Shown: positions 46,896-58,590 of the stretch, piece by piece | Layout of the letters: each line of letters begins with the position of its first letter | Position numbering within the stretch: the first letter of the stretch is position 1 | Position numbers and translations under genes: made by a program | Assembly (NCBI GenBank): GCA_025618425.1 | Contig: CM046832.1 | Coordinates: 17,951,608 to 18,015,607, forward strand | Origin: Heliocidaris tuberculata | Lineage: Eukaryota > Echinodermata > Echinoidea > Camarodonta > Echinometridae | Length of the DNA: 64,000 nt | Direction of reading: 5' to 3' | Notes under the pieces: model-generated | What the model saw: only the letters and a program-made list of their open reading frames with translations | What the model was told of the DNA's origin: nothing | Database searches by the model: none

Positions 46896-49800
46896 AAGAA
46901 GAGAGAAAAAGGGAGGAAATTAATAAGAAGAAAAAGAAGAAAAAGTAGAAGAAGAGGAAGAAAGAGAGAGAGAGAAGAAGAGGAAGAAAGAGAGAGAGAG
47001 AAAAAAAAAAGAAAGATAAGAAGAAGTAAACAAAATTAAAGGGAAGGAAGAAACCAAAGGAATTAGGTTAGGGACAACGGGAGAAAAACAATATAAATAC
47101 CTTCGTCTTTGAGCGCAGATGTCTCGAAAAAGAGTGCCCCTATGCTGGCGGCGTATTTCAAGCCTTCTTCAGACGATACTTGTCGGTGATCAGCCAAGTC
47201 TGACTTATTGCCGAGTATGCACATTACTGAAAGAAACAAAATCAAAATGTCCCATTTTATCATGTTACCTGTCAATTTCTAGTCAATTGTATGAAATTTT
47301 CCATAAAGATTCGAGCATAGCTGGTAAATCGCACGTAGGTATAGAAGATTGTTATGTTAACTCTCCTTCCTAAGGTTGGCAAAACTAAAAATACTTTTTA
47401 TGGATGGCAGCTTGCCAAACATTCTAGCAGCGGTGAATCCATGTTTTGGGGCACAAAGGATATGCGCGCCTAATTTTCATTAATTTACAGTGATTATCAC
47501 TTTGGGAGAGGGGCAATGAATAGTATTTCAAGAGGTTTACATTGTTGTTGTTTTTAGTTTTTACGGCGCTGTCATTCAAAATATGAATATTTACGCCATC
47601 TCAGTTGCGTTGTTAAAAAATAAGCCTTTTTATGACTTAATATTATGTATTACTTTGTTTTTCTGTGATCTGACAAAGCCTTATATTTATTACATGTTTT
47701 CATGTATCGTTTTTTAATAGCAGCCCCACCCTCTCTCTTTCCTTCTCCTTCCCTTCTCCACTCTTTCTCTCCTCTATTTCTCTGTCATTCTTTCGAAATT
47801 CTGGACCCGCCACTATAGGGCTAAATTAAAATTATATATGAAGCACATTACCAATTGGACCGTCTATATTTTGTTCGAGCTCTGCAGGTAAAAAGAAAGA
47901 AAGAAAAAAAATATTCAACATAGTACATTCATAAAGTTAACTCACATGTCAAGAAGACAATGCTATCAAGTTCGTATTTTCCTGACTTATTCCTTTTCTG
48001 AAACAATATAAACTTGCAGGGAGTCACATTTTCAACTATACATTTTAGGTGAAATAACGCTGAAATCGTGAATTAAGCCTTCTTAATTAGCATTCACTTC
48101 ATATATACCTGGACTTGGGAGAGCTCTCTTTTCAAAATAGAAGTAAGAATGTGTCAGTAAAAGTGAGAGTTGTATAATAAAGTTCAAATTTCAATTTCGA
48201 TTCCAATGCCAGTTTCAATGTCATGGCTTGAAAACAGGGGACTAATAATTCTAATCAAATAACTGTGAGTGAAAGGTTGATTATGCATTTGGTACTTGCC
48301 TTCGGTCCAGAACTTCATTTTCTCAAAAGTTTTTGAGTCTGTGATGTCGTATACGATGAAAGCTGCATTTGCCTTGCGGTAGTACATAGGAGCCATGGCT
48401 TTGAATCTCTCTTGGCCGGCAGTATCCCATAATTGTAGTTTGACTCGATGGTTATCAACGTTCCTTGGGTTAAAAGAAAGAAAAAAAAAGTTTTATACTT
48501 AAGGGGTTATGACGTGGCCACTAATCGCATACTAAAATATACTTCTGGTAACTATTTGTTTTCTTGATATTCTTCGGGTGAAAAATAAAATAATATGAGT
48601 TCAGGAATAAACAAAGCGTGGGCTCTTAAGTTGCATTAGGAAATGGACCTAGCTGGCGCTGGACGAAAAAAAGGTATAATATCCGGCATATTGAAAAAGC
48701 ATGTTACTTGCATGTAGAATTTCCCAAAAGAATTATTTTTAATGCATATGATTTCAACCATAAAAACACAATATATTTCATAAGGGAATTCATGAAATTA
48801 TTCAAGTCAAGATATGATTAACCATTGGAAAAAAATGATCAGACAAAAGTGCCGGACACAAATACGAAATATTAACATTATAATGGTATATTATAATGCA
48901 TGTTCATCTCTCCATGCAGAAAAAATGGACACAATGGTAAACCTGGGCTTTATCGGAGATTATTAAGAGGACAGGGATGACGGTGGAGCCAGTAAGGGAA
49001 AGAGAATTAGTCGAGCTTGCGACCTATACATGAGGGAATGGGGGGGGGGGGGGGGGGGTGGCGTAGCCCCCGTATAGGCCAAGTCCACACTAATATCAAA
49101 TTGATTTGAATAAATAGAGTAAAATTAAACAAGCATAACAGTGAAAATTGTATTGAAATCGGATGTAAAATAAAAAAAGTTATGACATTTTGAAGTTTTG
49201 CATTATTTCTTGAAACAGTGATATGCATAACATGGGCGGTATGCAAAATGAGTGAACCGATGATGTCACACAGTCACTTTTCCTTATGTATTTTATTATA
49301 TGAAATATCATATATTTCAATTTTTTGCTTCAATAATGTAAAACATGGTTTGACTCCTTATGGACCATGTGAAATCGTTGTTATTGTAACTCATTTTGAT
49401 ACAAGGGAGAGATTATTTATTATCACATCTATAGAAATTGAAATATATGAAATTTCATATAATAAAATACATAAGGAAAAGTGAATATGTGACATCATCG
49501 GTTCACTCATTTGCATACCGCCCATGTTATGCATATATCACTGTTTCATGAAATAATGCAAAACTTCAAAATGCCGTAACTTTCTTATTATACATCCGAT
49601 TTCAGTGAAATTTTCACTGTTATGCTTGTTTAATTTTACTTTATTTATTCAAATCAATTTGATATTAGTGTGGCCTTTATTTCCTTCCCTCTTTCTTTCA
49701 TTTATTATTTCATTTACATAGGTAGTTAAGGTCTTGGAATTTAGAAAAAGTGTCATGTCATTTAGTGCTAGGAGAGCCATTCCACCAGGACATCCCTCCT

Positions 49801-50585
49801 CGACAACGGGGAAAGCATTTTAGCTGGAGGCACGGATTATCATCTGCTTGAGCAAATATTGATCCTGTGACCGAACCTTCGATTCAAATAAACAAATAAT
49901 TCAGTCTGCCAATCAATTAAATGATTAATCGAAGATCACAACCATTAAAATGAATAACTAAATGTGCTTACATTTTGAACGTGAAGAATGATGCTCCTAC
50001 AGTAGGACTGACTTGTTGGCTAAAGATTTTGCCGACATACCTCACAACAATACTTGTCTTGCCCACACCTGTAAAGAAAGCAAATATTCATGGTGAAATT
50101 ATTTTTCTGTATACTTAACTTTTTTTTTCTTGGAAATGTTTTAACGGGGGATTGAAACTTCATATAAAGTGGATGTAGAAAAGTAAGGAAAACAATTTAG
50201 TGAAAGTTTGAGATAAATTTTACAAAGAACATCAAAAGTAATGACTTGAGATCGCTAATGATACGCAGAACCTCCCGTTATTCGGCCATGATGTGTAATG
50301 TTATATAGTTGGACTATTTCTTATTTTATTTTATACCAAAAGTGACTAAAAAATTATTTTGTTTTTCAATTTCAACAACTTAAATTTCAAAATTCAAACC
50401 GCAAATGTTGCAATATTTCAGTGACCATTCATGTCAAACTAATCTTTCACTAATGCGCCGACATACTGCACTTTTAACTAAATATGAACTTAAATTTAAT
50501 TTAAATATACGTATTATGTTGTTATCTTTAGATCAAGCTCACCTTCATTGCCCAAAACTACAACTTTAGCTTCCAGAGCCTTCAT
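46389..50585 (-). CDS. Rab-family small GTPase, Rab5/21/22-like group, 6 exons, 235 aa
   Basis: Exons on the minus strand are 50585-50543, 50068-49972, 48463-48300, 47881-47852, 47226-47101 and 46636-46389; the sum is 708 nt with the TGA. Rab proteins are GTP switches that recruit effectors to transport vesicles. The P-loop GNEGVGKTS is at 12-20, switch I threonine T37, DTAGQE at 60-65, NKSD at 118-121 and ETSA at 146-149, so all guanine-binding motifs are intact. The C-terminus is very acidic (DDYDDDDENRE) and ends CCQT, a Rab-type double-cysteine geranylgeranylation site. SPTVGASF and APMYYR resemble Rab22/31 and Rab5, but orthology is not certain by eye. The intron after exon 3 uses a GC donor (AAG^GCAAGT) and exon 4 is only 30 nt. 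Intron 2 holds a fold-back element. Confidence 0.93.
46795..47025. repeat. (GAA)n tract in the last intron of the Rab gene
   Basis: GAAGAA repeats are interrupted by TAAGAA, GAGAGA and poly-A blocks, between Rab exons 5 and 6. Confidence 0.93.
47700..47815. mobile_element. partial hAT-like element in Rab intron
   Basis: The right end AAATTCTGGACCCGCCACTA, read inverted, is TAGTGGCGGGTCCAGAATTT, a variant of the CAGTGGCGGATCCAGG end of the other elements. The rest is pyrimidine-rich; the left end is not clear. Confidence 0.4.
47852..47881 (-). other. 30-nt microexon of the Rab gene preceded by a GC-AG intron
   Basis: Acceptor CTGCAG and donor GTAATG bound AGCTCG...CCAATTG. It encodes the ELEQNIDGPI part of the helix before strand beta-5, a segment every Rab needs. 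The upstream donor at 48299-48298 is GC in the context GAAG^GCAAGT, the usual consensus for GC donors. The nearest GT (five bases further) would break the reading frame. Skipping the exon removes exactly 10 codons without a frameshift. Confidence 0.85.
49077..49675. mobile_element. fold-back element with arms of about 240 bp in Rab intron 2
   Basis: The left arm (about 49077-49322) and right arm (about 49435-49675) are near-perfect inverted copies. Both carry CACACTAATATCAAATTG, AAACAAGCATAACAGTGAAAAT, TGCATAACATGGGCGGTATGC, CGATGATGTCACA and CTTATGTATTTTATTATATG. About 110 bases separate them. There is no open frame of note. The few mismatches suggest a recent or gene-converted palindrome. 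Confidence 0.88.
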
Positions 50586-51221
50586 AATAGCGGGTCCGCT
50601 TATATATAGAGAAAAACAAAGCTTGCAGTGATTATAGTTGAGAATTGCTCAATATCCAGTTAGAATATCGTTTGCCGGCATTCAGGATGTCCGAAATGTT
50701 TCGTTAAACTTCACGATCCGACATCATGATCATTCCACGTCCATATAAGAAGGAGGTTGTTGTACTGTGTATTGTGTAGCATTCGTTCTGGTATAGAGTT
50801 CTGTTGTTGAAGCTGCTTTTGTATATCCTTAACATTGCAGCCTCCAATGTATGTTTTGAATATGAATACAGCAATTAATGACTTAATACAATCTATTTCC
50901 TTCTTTTTTAATGGAAATAGTTTTGTTTCAGTTGTATCCGCTCTCACTGAAGCACATGACTATCCACTTAACATGGTGCTTGCTGATCTATACAAAACAA
51001 TGAAAAATGATATGGTAGATACAAATAGAAAAATTAATATAGTTTACAGGAAGTGCAATGAAAAAAAAAGAGCTGCATGACAGAGTAAGTTATTGAAAAG
51101 GCAAAGGATGTAAGTATCACTGAGCAATGCGTATACATATTTTGATACGATAACAACCTCCAAAGTTAGAATAATGTGTCATAGTCAAGGAGCCCCCCCC
51201 CCCCCCCACATACAGTGGTTT

Positions 51222-51960
51222 GATTAGGGAAAGCGGGAAAGAAACAGGGAAAGAACAAGAAAAAATAGGAAATGGAAGTGAAGAGAGAAAAAAAAAGAAA
51301 AAAAAATAGGAATTGATTTTTTATTTGATTTATTCATTAATCTTTATGATCCTTTTTTTTTTCTTGAAACATATTTTTACAAACTGAATTACAATATAAT
51401 AAACAAAATATTAGTACACTATCAAATAGAGTAATTGCATTGTATAATTAACGTAAATGAATCATAAAGAAGGATTGTCACATAAGCAAAGCTTGATGGA
51501 GTGACAATCCTATACAAAAAAATTGGAAATACTAAAGAAAGGGGGATATTAAAAAAAGAAAAGGAAAAAAAAAAGGAAGAAAAAAGATTTTTCGTTGTAT
51601 TCAAAGTAATAGAAGTCAATTAAGGATGGGGATGAGATGAGATGTATGGAGAAAGAAAACATAAATAGAAGAGGATGGTAAGTAGAAAAGTGGACTGTGT
51701 TGAAGAGAGAAAGAAAAAGAAAGAGAAAAAGAAACTGAAGAGAGAAAGAAAGGAAAACATAAGAAATAGAATTGAAGGGAGAAAGAAAAAAAAGGGAAAT
51801 GGAGATGAAGAGAGAGAGAGAGAGAGAGAAAGATAGAAACTGAAGAGAGAAAGAAAAAGAGAAAATAGGAATGGGAATTGAAAAGAGAAAAAAAAAGAAG
51901 AAGAAAGCATTGAGAAAAGAGAGAAAGGAAAAAAGAAAATGGGAAGGACAAGGAAGGATG
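51222..51960. repeat. long purine-rich (GAAA/GAGA) low-complexity block
   Basis: About 700 bases are dominated by A and G on the plus strand, interrupted near 51310-51530. The phrase GAAACTGAAGAGAGAAAGAAA recurs near 51731 and 51837, and related AA(A/T)GGA(G/A)(A/G)TGAAGAGAGA phrases occur near 51270 and 51798, so part of the block is a diverged tandem repeat. Minus-strand Phe/Ser/Leu frames are artefacts. Confidence 0.75.
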
Positions 51961-52470
51961 AGTATAAGAAATAATACCACCTATAGGTCATGCCCTTTTG
52001 ACTACCAGTGACCCTCAAAGACTGGACGAATACCACGCCTTTAATTATGTATGTAATGAGCCATTTTCATGTTGCATTCTCTGATTTTTTTATGCAGATC
52101 TTAAAATGCTGAGAAGATAACTGGAAAAGTTATTTTTTTAATCATAGTCTAAAATGAATTAAAACATAGCCTATACCAAACCATGCCTACTGTTCTAAGA
52201 AATTGGAGTATAGGTGCAAATTTTGGCCCCTGTGACACAGGCCGGGTTTACAGTCATTTTCGTTGGATGACTATAGCTGCTAGCCTATTGTTAATTGGGT
52301 TCTTGTCTGGATAGTGCTAATGATTTTATTTCTCAAGGTTACCAGGCGCTCAAATAATTTACAATTTATAGGCCATACGGATGTCAATGCTCACAGAATG
52401 CAGGGGATTTGATGATGATGATGATGATAATGGAGGAGGTTGCTGCTGCTGATGATGAGGATGATTAGGA

Positions 52471-52548
52471 TGAGGAGGAGGAGGAGGAGGAGGAGGAGGA
52501 GGAGGAGTAGGAGGAGGAGGAGGAGGAGGAGGAGGAGGAGGAGGAGGT
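52471..52548. repeat. (GGA)n microsatellite
   Basis: About 75 bases of GGA triplets with one TAG interruption, preceded by GAT and GCT triplets. Confidence 0.93.
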
Positions 52549-53871
52549 AAAGCAGGAGCCAGAGCGGGAGCTTATGATGAACTTTATCATGATGAGGAGG
52601 ATCATTATTTGTATAAATAAAATGATTCTTTTATGTCTATAATTGTACTTAATGACCCGGTGACACAGTCAGTATATTATAAGATGACAAACGGTTCACA
52701 TGCAGTAAAAGCTCAAGAATAGTATTTTCAAAGAAAGAAAGAGGATAATCTAGAAACACAAAATAATGATACTAATGGATCTTACAGTAAAACTATCCTC
52801 ACCTACACAAAATCATGCAAGGACATGAATTTTTTAGTTATACAGAATCCATGAAATTCATTAAAAATACTCTCATTGTCGATGTTTTCCAAAGGGACCT
52901 TGGGATGAGAACCATAATTATTCATGTGAATGGCCCAAAGTAAAAACCCAAACACCATTTTGCGTTACTTTATTTTGTGCTAAGACGTTAGCAAACAGAG
53001 TAAATGTTTGCTGCATGGTGTGCACATAAGATTACTCCCAGTCAATGATAAAGAAAATTAGGTATAACTGGGACATTCAAAGTTATTTCAAACGATACTT
53101 AAAAACGGCACAAGACATAATAAAAAAGGCAGACGTACATTCAAAATGCTCGTAGTCGTACAATTATCAATCGAATACAATTTTGGTCAAATTCATACGG
53201 TATATAACTTGGTTAAAGAATTAAGTTTTAATTGATAACCTGTTTTTTTTTAAATATAAATTCTTATAAAAGGGGAGAAAAGTACATTGCTACGAAAGTG
53301 GATGAAACAAGAGACTATATTATAGAGACAAACCACAATCGTCAGAAGAAATATACTCACTCTATCGTCCGCCTGTTGAAGACACAATCCATACTCTCAT
53401 GATCAGATTTTTCATTATTTGAATAAAAAGAATATAATGAATACAGTCTTGTTCCTTATAAAGTCCGTCGAAAACCGATTTTTGCTCGTGCCGAATGAAT
53501 GCCTCTGTAGTATAGAAGCACACGCAAACCGATTTAAGTTTACTGGTGTAATGGTGGACTTCGTTCCCTCAAGATTATCTTTTAGCGGTGACCTCGTGTT
53601 TATTCCTTCTAATGGGATCAACAAAACGTGTTACGACGATCTATGTTTTATCGATGACCTAATAAACAATGATGACTCTTCTAATTACCCTAGTCTATGA
53701 TAAAACTGAAGCAATATTGCCGGTAGGCCCTACTACCAGCACACTAAAATACAGGTTCCGAAGTTTGATATAATAGACCAATTATTATAAGAGGAAGAAG
53801 CTAAAGTTGATATTATCATCATCCTTGTATTAATTATTATCATTGTTATTATTTTTATTATTATTGTTTTC

Positions 53872-53915
53872 TTTCTTTCTTTCTTTCTTTCTTTCTTTTC
53901 TTTTTTTTTTTTTGG
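53872..53915. repeat. (TTTC)n microsatellite with poly-T and poly-G
   Basis: TTTC tetranucleotides followed by T and G runs. Confidence 0.88.
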
Positions 53916-54828
53916 GGGGGGTTCAAAAGTGAAATTCTTCAGCATTTATTATCAAGCGAATTACGGAATAAGTCAATAATATATTGTTAACGTAGAATTT
54001 GTAAATTTGCTTGGTTTTGCATGAATTATTATGTTAAATGATGATGATAACGATAGTGAATATGAATAATTAGATTGAAAATTTCGTTATTACTTTATAT
54101 GCTCAAGAAGAATTTTTTATTTCCCTTGGTTTAATATATAATTTACTATGTTATATTTTGCTTTGTTATGTTTTGCTTGTTTTCTATTTTATTTGACGAT
54201 GGTCATTTTCATGTCAGGACATAACTTCAATACAAGAATTTAATTGCCTTATAAGTTCAAGGTTTGTTTTTTTAACGTCTAACAAACGAACATGTATACA
54301 CAAATTGATATGACGTAATAATCAAACAAAATTAAATTAAGAAGTGTTTACATACAAGGAAAAGGAAAAAAAAAAAAAAAAAAAAAAAAACAACCGAAGA
54401 TATAAAATGAATAACACATAATAAACAGTTATACTATCACAATTTCGGTAAAATTAGGCGTAGCACAGAAATACTCTTCTATTCATCCGATAATGCATTC
54501 GATACATTTATGATATCCTTTAACGTGCATGTCTACACTCACAATTACGTCATGACTTCTATATATCTAGCTTCATTTACCATGTTTACTATGCTGTGAC
54601 GTAGTGTTAAAAAAATCTTCACATTGAAATATAACAGCTGCAGATCCCCTTGCAATTTAGTTTGTCTATCGATCATTTTCTTGTCTTGTCAGGTACCCGT
54701 GTGTCCCCGTTCTTAACGTGACAATCTTTGTCTTTGTTTTGTAATGTTTTCCTTTTCTCATTCAGTACTTCCCTTCCTATAACTTTCTTTCCCCTTCTTT
54801 CTTTAATTCCTCCTTCCTCCCTTCTACT

Positions 54829-55007
54829 CAGGGGCCGCGGAGCGGTTTTGAAAGTGGGGGGGGGGGGGGGGGGCTGATCTGATTTCACTCATTACTGACA
54901 ATTTTCGAGCCTTTTTTCCGACATTTTTTTTTAACGTGTCTACTCAAAAAAGTGGGGGGGGGGGGGGGCTGCAGCCCCCAGCCCCCTCCCCGGTTCCGCG
55001 GCCCATG
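54829..55007. mobile_element. GC-rich MITE-like element with G-runs
   Basis: The ends CAGGGGCCGCGGAGCGG and, inverted, CATGGGCCGCGGAACCGG form a strong inverted repeat. CTACT flanks both sides (54824-54828, 55008-55012). Two long G tracts lie inside. The 5-bp duplication differs from the 8 bp of the hAT-like copies, so the superfamily is open. Confidence 0.5.
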
Positions 55008-55129
55008 CTACTATATATATTTTCTTCTATACATGTCTGTAAATTATTTATTAGCCGGGGCCTATCCACATCAAGCCTAGCTATATATACTTTAGGCCCC
55101 TCTATTATATACATGAATGTAAATCTTTG

Positions 55130-55275
55130 AATTACTCTATTTTCTAAATCTCTCATTATTGTGACACATGTCTGTTCTTGAAATATGTAATCGATTTGTA
55201 TTATTCCAGAATGTATAATTTGTATTTTGATTGATTTGTGGAAATAAAACTAAACTGAAACTGAAACTGAAACAT
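55130..55275 (+). mobile_element. retroelement 3' tail with (CTGAAA)n end
   Basis: The segment ends GGAAATAAAACTAAACTGAAACTGAAACTGAAAC, the short repeated tail of a 5'-truncated non-LTR element. It belongs to a third family, distinct from those at 2380 and 13960. Confidence 0.45.
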
Positions 55276-55654
55276 ATGAATGGAAGAGTCTATTGAAAAG
55301 CTCAGCTTGAATTTTATAGACCCCTTTGTTTAAATACTATACCGTGTGTGTGATTATGGTGTAAACACTAAATGATTATGGTTTAAACATTTGGTGTTTA
55401 GCCTATACATTAGAACCATTTAAAAGGTAAATGTATATCTAATAAACACCGAAGGCGTGATGAAAATAAGCAGAGCATGTGTTTAGCTCTTAACTTACTA
55501 GTAGCTCTTAAACCGGTAAAATATATGAACGCGTCGCAGTGTTTTAAATCTGTCACAGAAAAGTGTTTAGAAACTAAACATTATTTTTACAGTGTACGAA
55601 ATGATGTTTTTCCTATTGCTTTTGCCTCTTAAAAGTGGTAAAAGCCACTATTCA

Positions 55655-56460
55655 GCACGAAATTTTTGAAATTACGTTTAAATGAAAAAAAAAAAAAAAA
55701 ATAGTCGGAGCTGATTTAATGGTATCATCCTGTAAGGAGTTCCAGAGCTCTGGTCCTGTATATAAGTCATTTGTACTGTAACTGTATGGAAGATGTATTG
55801 TGGGGTATTTGTGTACATTATTGAAAAAAACCCAAACATTTGCAATAAATTTTATTTTTATTTTTTCCACAATTGGTACATAAAACAACCGAGATTAAAA
55901 GACATTGTTATTGTAAAAGAGCATGTTAGTGTGTGAACGATAACTGTTAGTGCAAATGATTCTCATTACCCGTTTTGCAGATATAACTTTGTTCAGGTTT
56001 TTTTTCATAGAGTAGCCTCATGCGAATATACCATAGTTCAGAAGGGATAAGACAAGAGTCCAGTATGCATGCAGAGTGGGCTGTGTGGAAAAATGTTTAG
56101 TTTTGTTAATGACACCGGTGTTACGAGATAAGTTATCACAGAACTGATAACTCCGGTGTTACGAGATACCTTCTTACATTATTGAGTAACATGAGATTTC
56201 CAGGATAGATAGTGATACCACGAGTTGATTACCTGGGTACGTTTATGCAGTATAGTAACACTATTACTATGGGTTTTATCAAGATTCAGTGAAAGTTTAT
56301 CTGCTTTATCCAAGTTGCTACGTTTTTAAGCTCGCTGTTGGCGATTTCTGCGAGCTGATGCGGATCGTGAGTGGTAAAAAATACGTTGAAGTCGTCAGCA
56401 AAAAAGTTTAAGTCAAGGAGTTTGGAGTATAGTGAAACCGAAGGTAAATTCTGGAGTCTA
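55655..56460 (-). pseudogene. degenerate LINE reverse transcriptase (C-terminal half)
   Basis: Minus-strand frames together give the C-terminal half of a non-LTR reverse transcriptase. FADD (catalytic motif, normally Y/FADD) is followed by NVFF, HDPHQLAEIANSELK and TWIK. Then a one-base shift near 56290-56305 moves to KADKLSLNLDKTH. Further down come NTGVINKTKHF, TLVLSLLNYGIFA, LNKVISAKRVMRII and finally GPELWNSLQDD, in the family's usual order. Stops and frameshifts separate the pieces, so it is dead. The N-terminal half and endonuclease are missing, cut off near the element at 56488. Confidence 0.82.
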
Positions 56461-56487
56461 ATCCTAATCATCTGCAACGGGCATATA

Positions 56488-56806
56488 CACTCGCAGAAAT
56501 AATAATAATAATAATAATAATAATTGGATTTATATAGCGCCTTTTCCAAAGGATACAAGGCGCTGTCACCTAAAGTCTATTCAAGTAAATTAAGAATTGT
56601 AAAAGTAAGTTTTTAGATGTTTCTTGAAGATGTCAAGTGATGTGCTATTACGGAGAGATGTGGGTTAAAAATCATTAGGTTGGTTCAAATATGAACCTAC
56701 CAACTGTTGCTTAAAAATAAATTGTATGTAAAACATATGGGATTTTTTAAAACCAACAGTTGGTAGGTTCATATTTTAACCAACCTAAAAAAAATTTCTG
56801 CGAGTG
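56488..56806. mobile_element. MITE-like element with TA duplication, 319 bp
   Basis: CACTCGCAGAAAT at the left and its exact inverse ATTTCTGCGAGTG at the right, each flanked by TA, suggest a Tc1/mariner- or PIF-type insertion. Inside is TTTATATAGCGCCTTTTCC followed by an AAGGCGCT complement, an (ATA)n run, and a perfect-looking 30-base hairpin (GGTTGGTTCAAATATGAACC arm at about 56678-56714, inverse at 56751-56788). It abuts the truncated end of the reverse transcriptase relic. Confidence 0.7.
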
Positions 56807-57508
56807 TAGAGGGGGGGGGGGGGGGGCTTTTTAAACCACCCACGTTCGGGCAACCACCGCCAGCATATCGTCATATTTGGCATCGAGGTGCTCGAATATA
56901 TGCGAGCGAGCAATATTTAGAAACTTGAAAATTGATTATCGAGCACTAGAGGCGGCAGCCCCCCTCACAAAAATGGGCCAGTATATGCCTATATGATTGA
57001 TTGTAAGTTGGATGTAACTGATCAGTTGCAAAGAATAATAAGCTTCAAAATATATAATAATGCCGGTCGACGTCTCGTCGACGTTGTTAAACGAATTTGA
57101 AGTGCGCCACCTTTCAAATCCAGCATGCAGTGAAATCCACTTTTCATACACTTTCACAAGTGATAATTATATATTTGTGCATAAATTCGTAATACCCGTA
57201 ATATAGTGGAGTTTAAAGAAAATGGTTATTCTTAACTAAATTTAATGATATTGACTATTTCCCGGGCTGGGGTAATAAGGTTTTAATAATAAAGTTTTTG
57301 GTTATCGTTTATTTTAATGAAATGATAATGACTATTTTAAGGCTGGGGTAAATAAGGGTAATATAAGGTAAAACATTCTGTTGCATATCACATTTCAATT
57401 TGCAAGGATAGGATTTTTCTTCTTTCTTTCTTTTTATTATCAAACTGTGCAAGGAAATTACAGAAGTAGCTTATTTTTATGAGTACTCTCTAAGTGGATA
57501 TATGTTTG

Positions 57509-57671
57509 CAGGGGCGGATCTGAGGGGAGGCGGAATCGGCCCCCCTCCCCTTTGAAACTCAACTGGCATACCTTAAGTACACAATAAAGAAAGAAAAAAA
57601 AATTGCCTCCTTAATTGTGTACTTTTCCGGCTCTGTTTCCCCTCTTTTACAAAATCCTGGATCCGCTCCTG
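57509..57671. mobile_element. hAT-like MITE, 163 bp
   Basis: It begins CAGGGGCGGATCTGAGGGG and ends ACAAAATCCTGGATCCGCTCCTG, matching the 5379/24354 family. Flanks share TGTTTG, slightly out of register, so the target duplication is probable but altered. Confidence 0.7.
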
Positions 57672-57789
57672 TGTTTGCGATGAGTCATCAAATGATGATG
57701 ATAATGTTGATGATGATAATACAACAACATCAAGTACTACTACTATAAAGGTCTACTACTACAACTAACAGTAGTAGTAGTAATAGTAT

Positions 57790-58073
57790 ACTAATATTAT
57801 TATTATTATAATTTTAAATACAATTGCATTGTTATTACTTATATTTTTCGAAAATTATTATTATTAATATTATCATTATTATTCTTATTCTTATTATATC
57901 ATTATTCTTATTATATCATTATTGTTATTATTTATTATTGTTATAATAATAATAATAATGATAATAATAATAATAATAATAATAATTATTATTCTTATTA
58001 TTTTGTTATTGTTATTATTATTATTATTATCATTATTATCATTATTATTATTATTGTTGTTATTATTATTACC

Positions 58074-58151
<78 letters not shown>

Positions 58152-58192
58152 ATTATTGTTATTATGATTGCTTTTATCAGTACCACTTTTGT

Positions 58193-58220
<28 letters not shown>
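57790..58220. repeat. (TTA)n microsatellite ending in (TA)n
   Basis: ATT/ATA triplets extend over about 370 bases, with the purest run at about 58077-58148, then a TA dinucleotide run (about 58195-58217). Open frames here are artefacts. Confidence 0.93.
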
Positions 58221-58224
<4 letters not shown>

Positions 58225-58590
58225 AGCTAATGAAATATTTCTTCAAGAGGTGTCTATCCTAAGATTAGGCTCTATTATTTGAATAAAATAAATATGGACG
58301 CAAATCCCGGGAACAATCAATGAAGGGTGAAGAGATTTCAAAGCCCCATTCAGCTCATTTGCAATGTCTTTCAATTTCATGCTATTCACTATGCCAAGCG
58401 GCGATTCATGTAATTATCATTCTTGAAAAAAGTGAGATTATGTCATTATATGTATCTTGAAATTTTAGCAACAATCAAGTCAACACATAAAGTTTCGTAA
58501 TCATTTAAAAAAATTTAATTTGGGGAGTTGGCTCTTATGCTTTTGTTCCAAAAATATACCAATAATAATATAATGCATACATATTATAAG

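Noticed and set aside
51549..52036. Long minus-strand Phe/Ser/Leu-rich frames
   Set aside because: They arise from the purine-rich low-complexity block.
53419..53700. 93-aa open frame on the plus strand
   Set aside because: Normal-looking composition but no motif recognised, no homologous exon nearby and an antisense frame of similar size; insufficient support.
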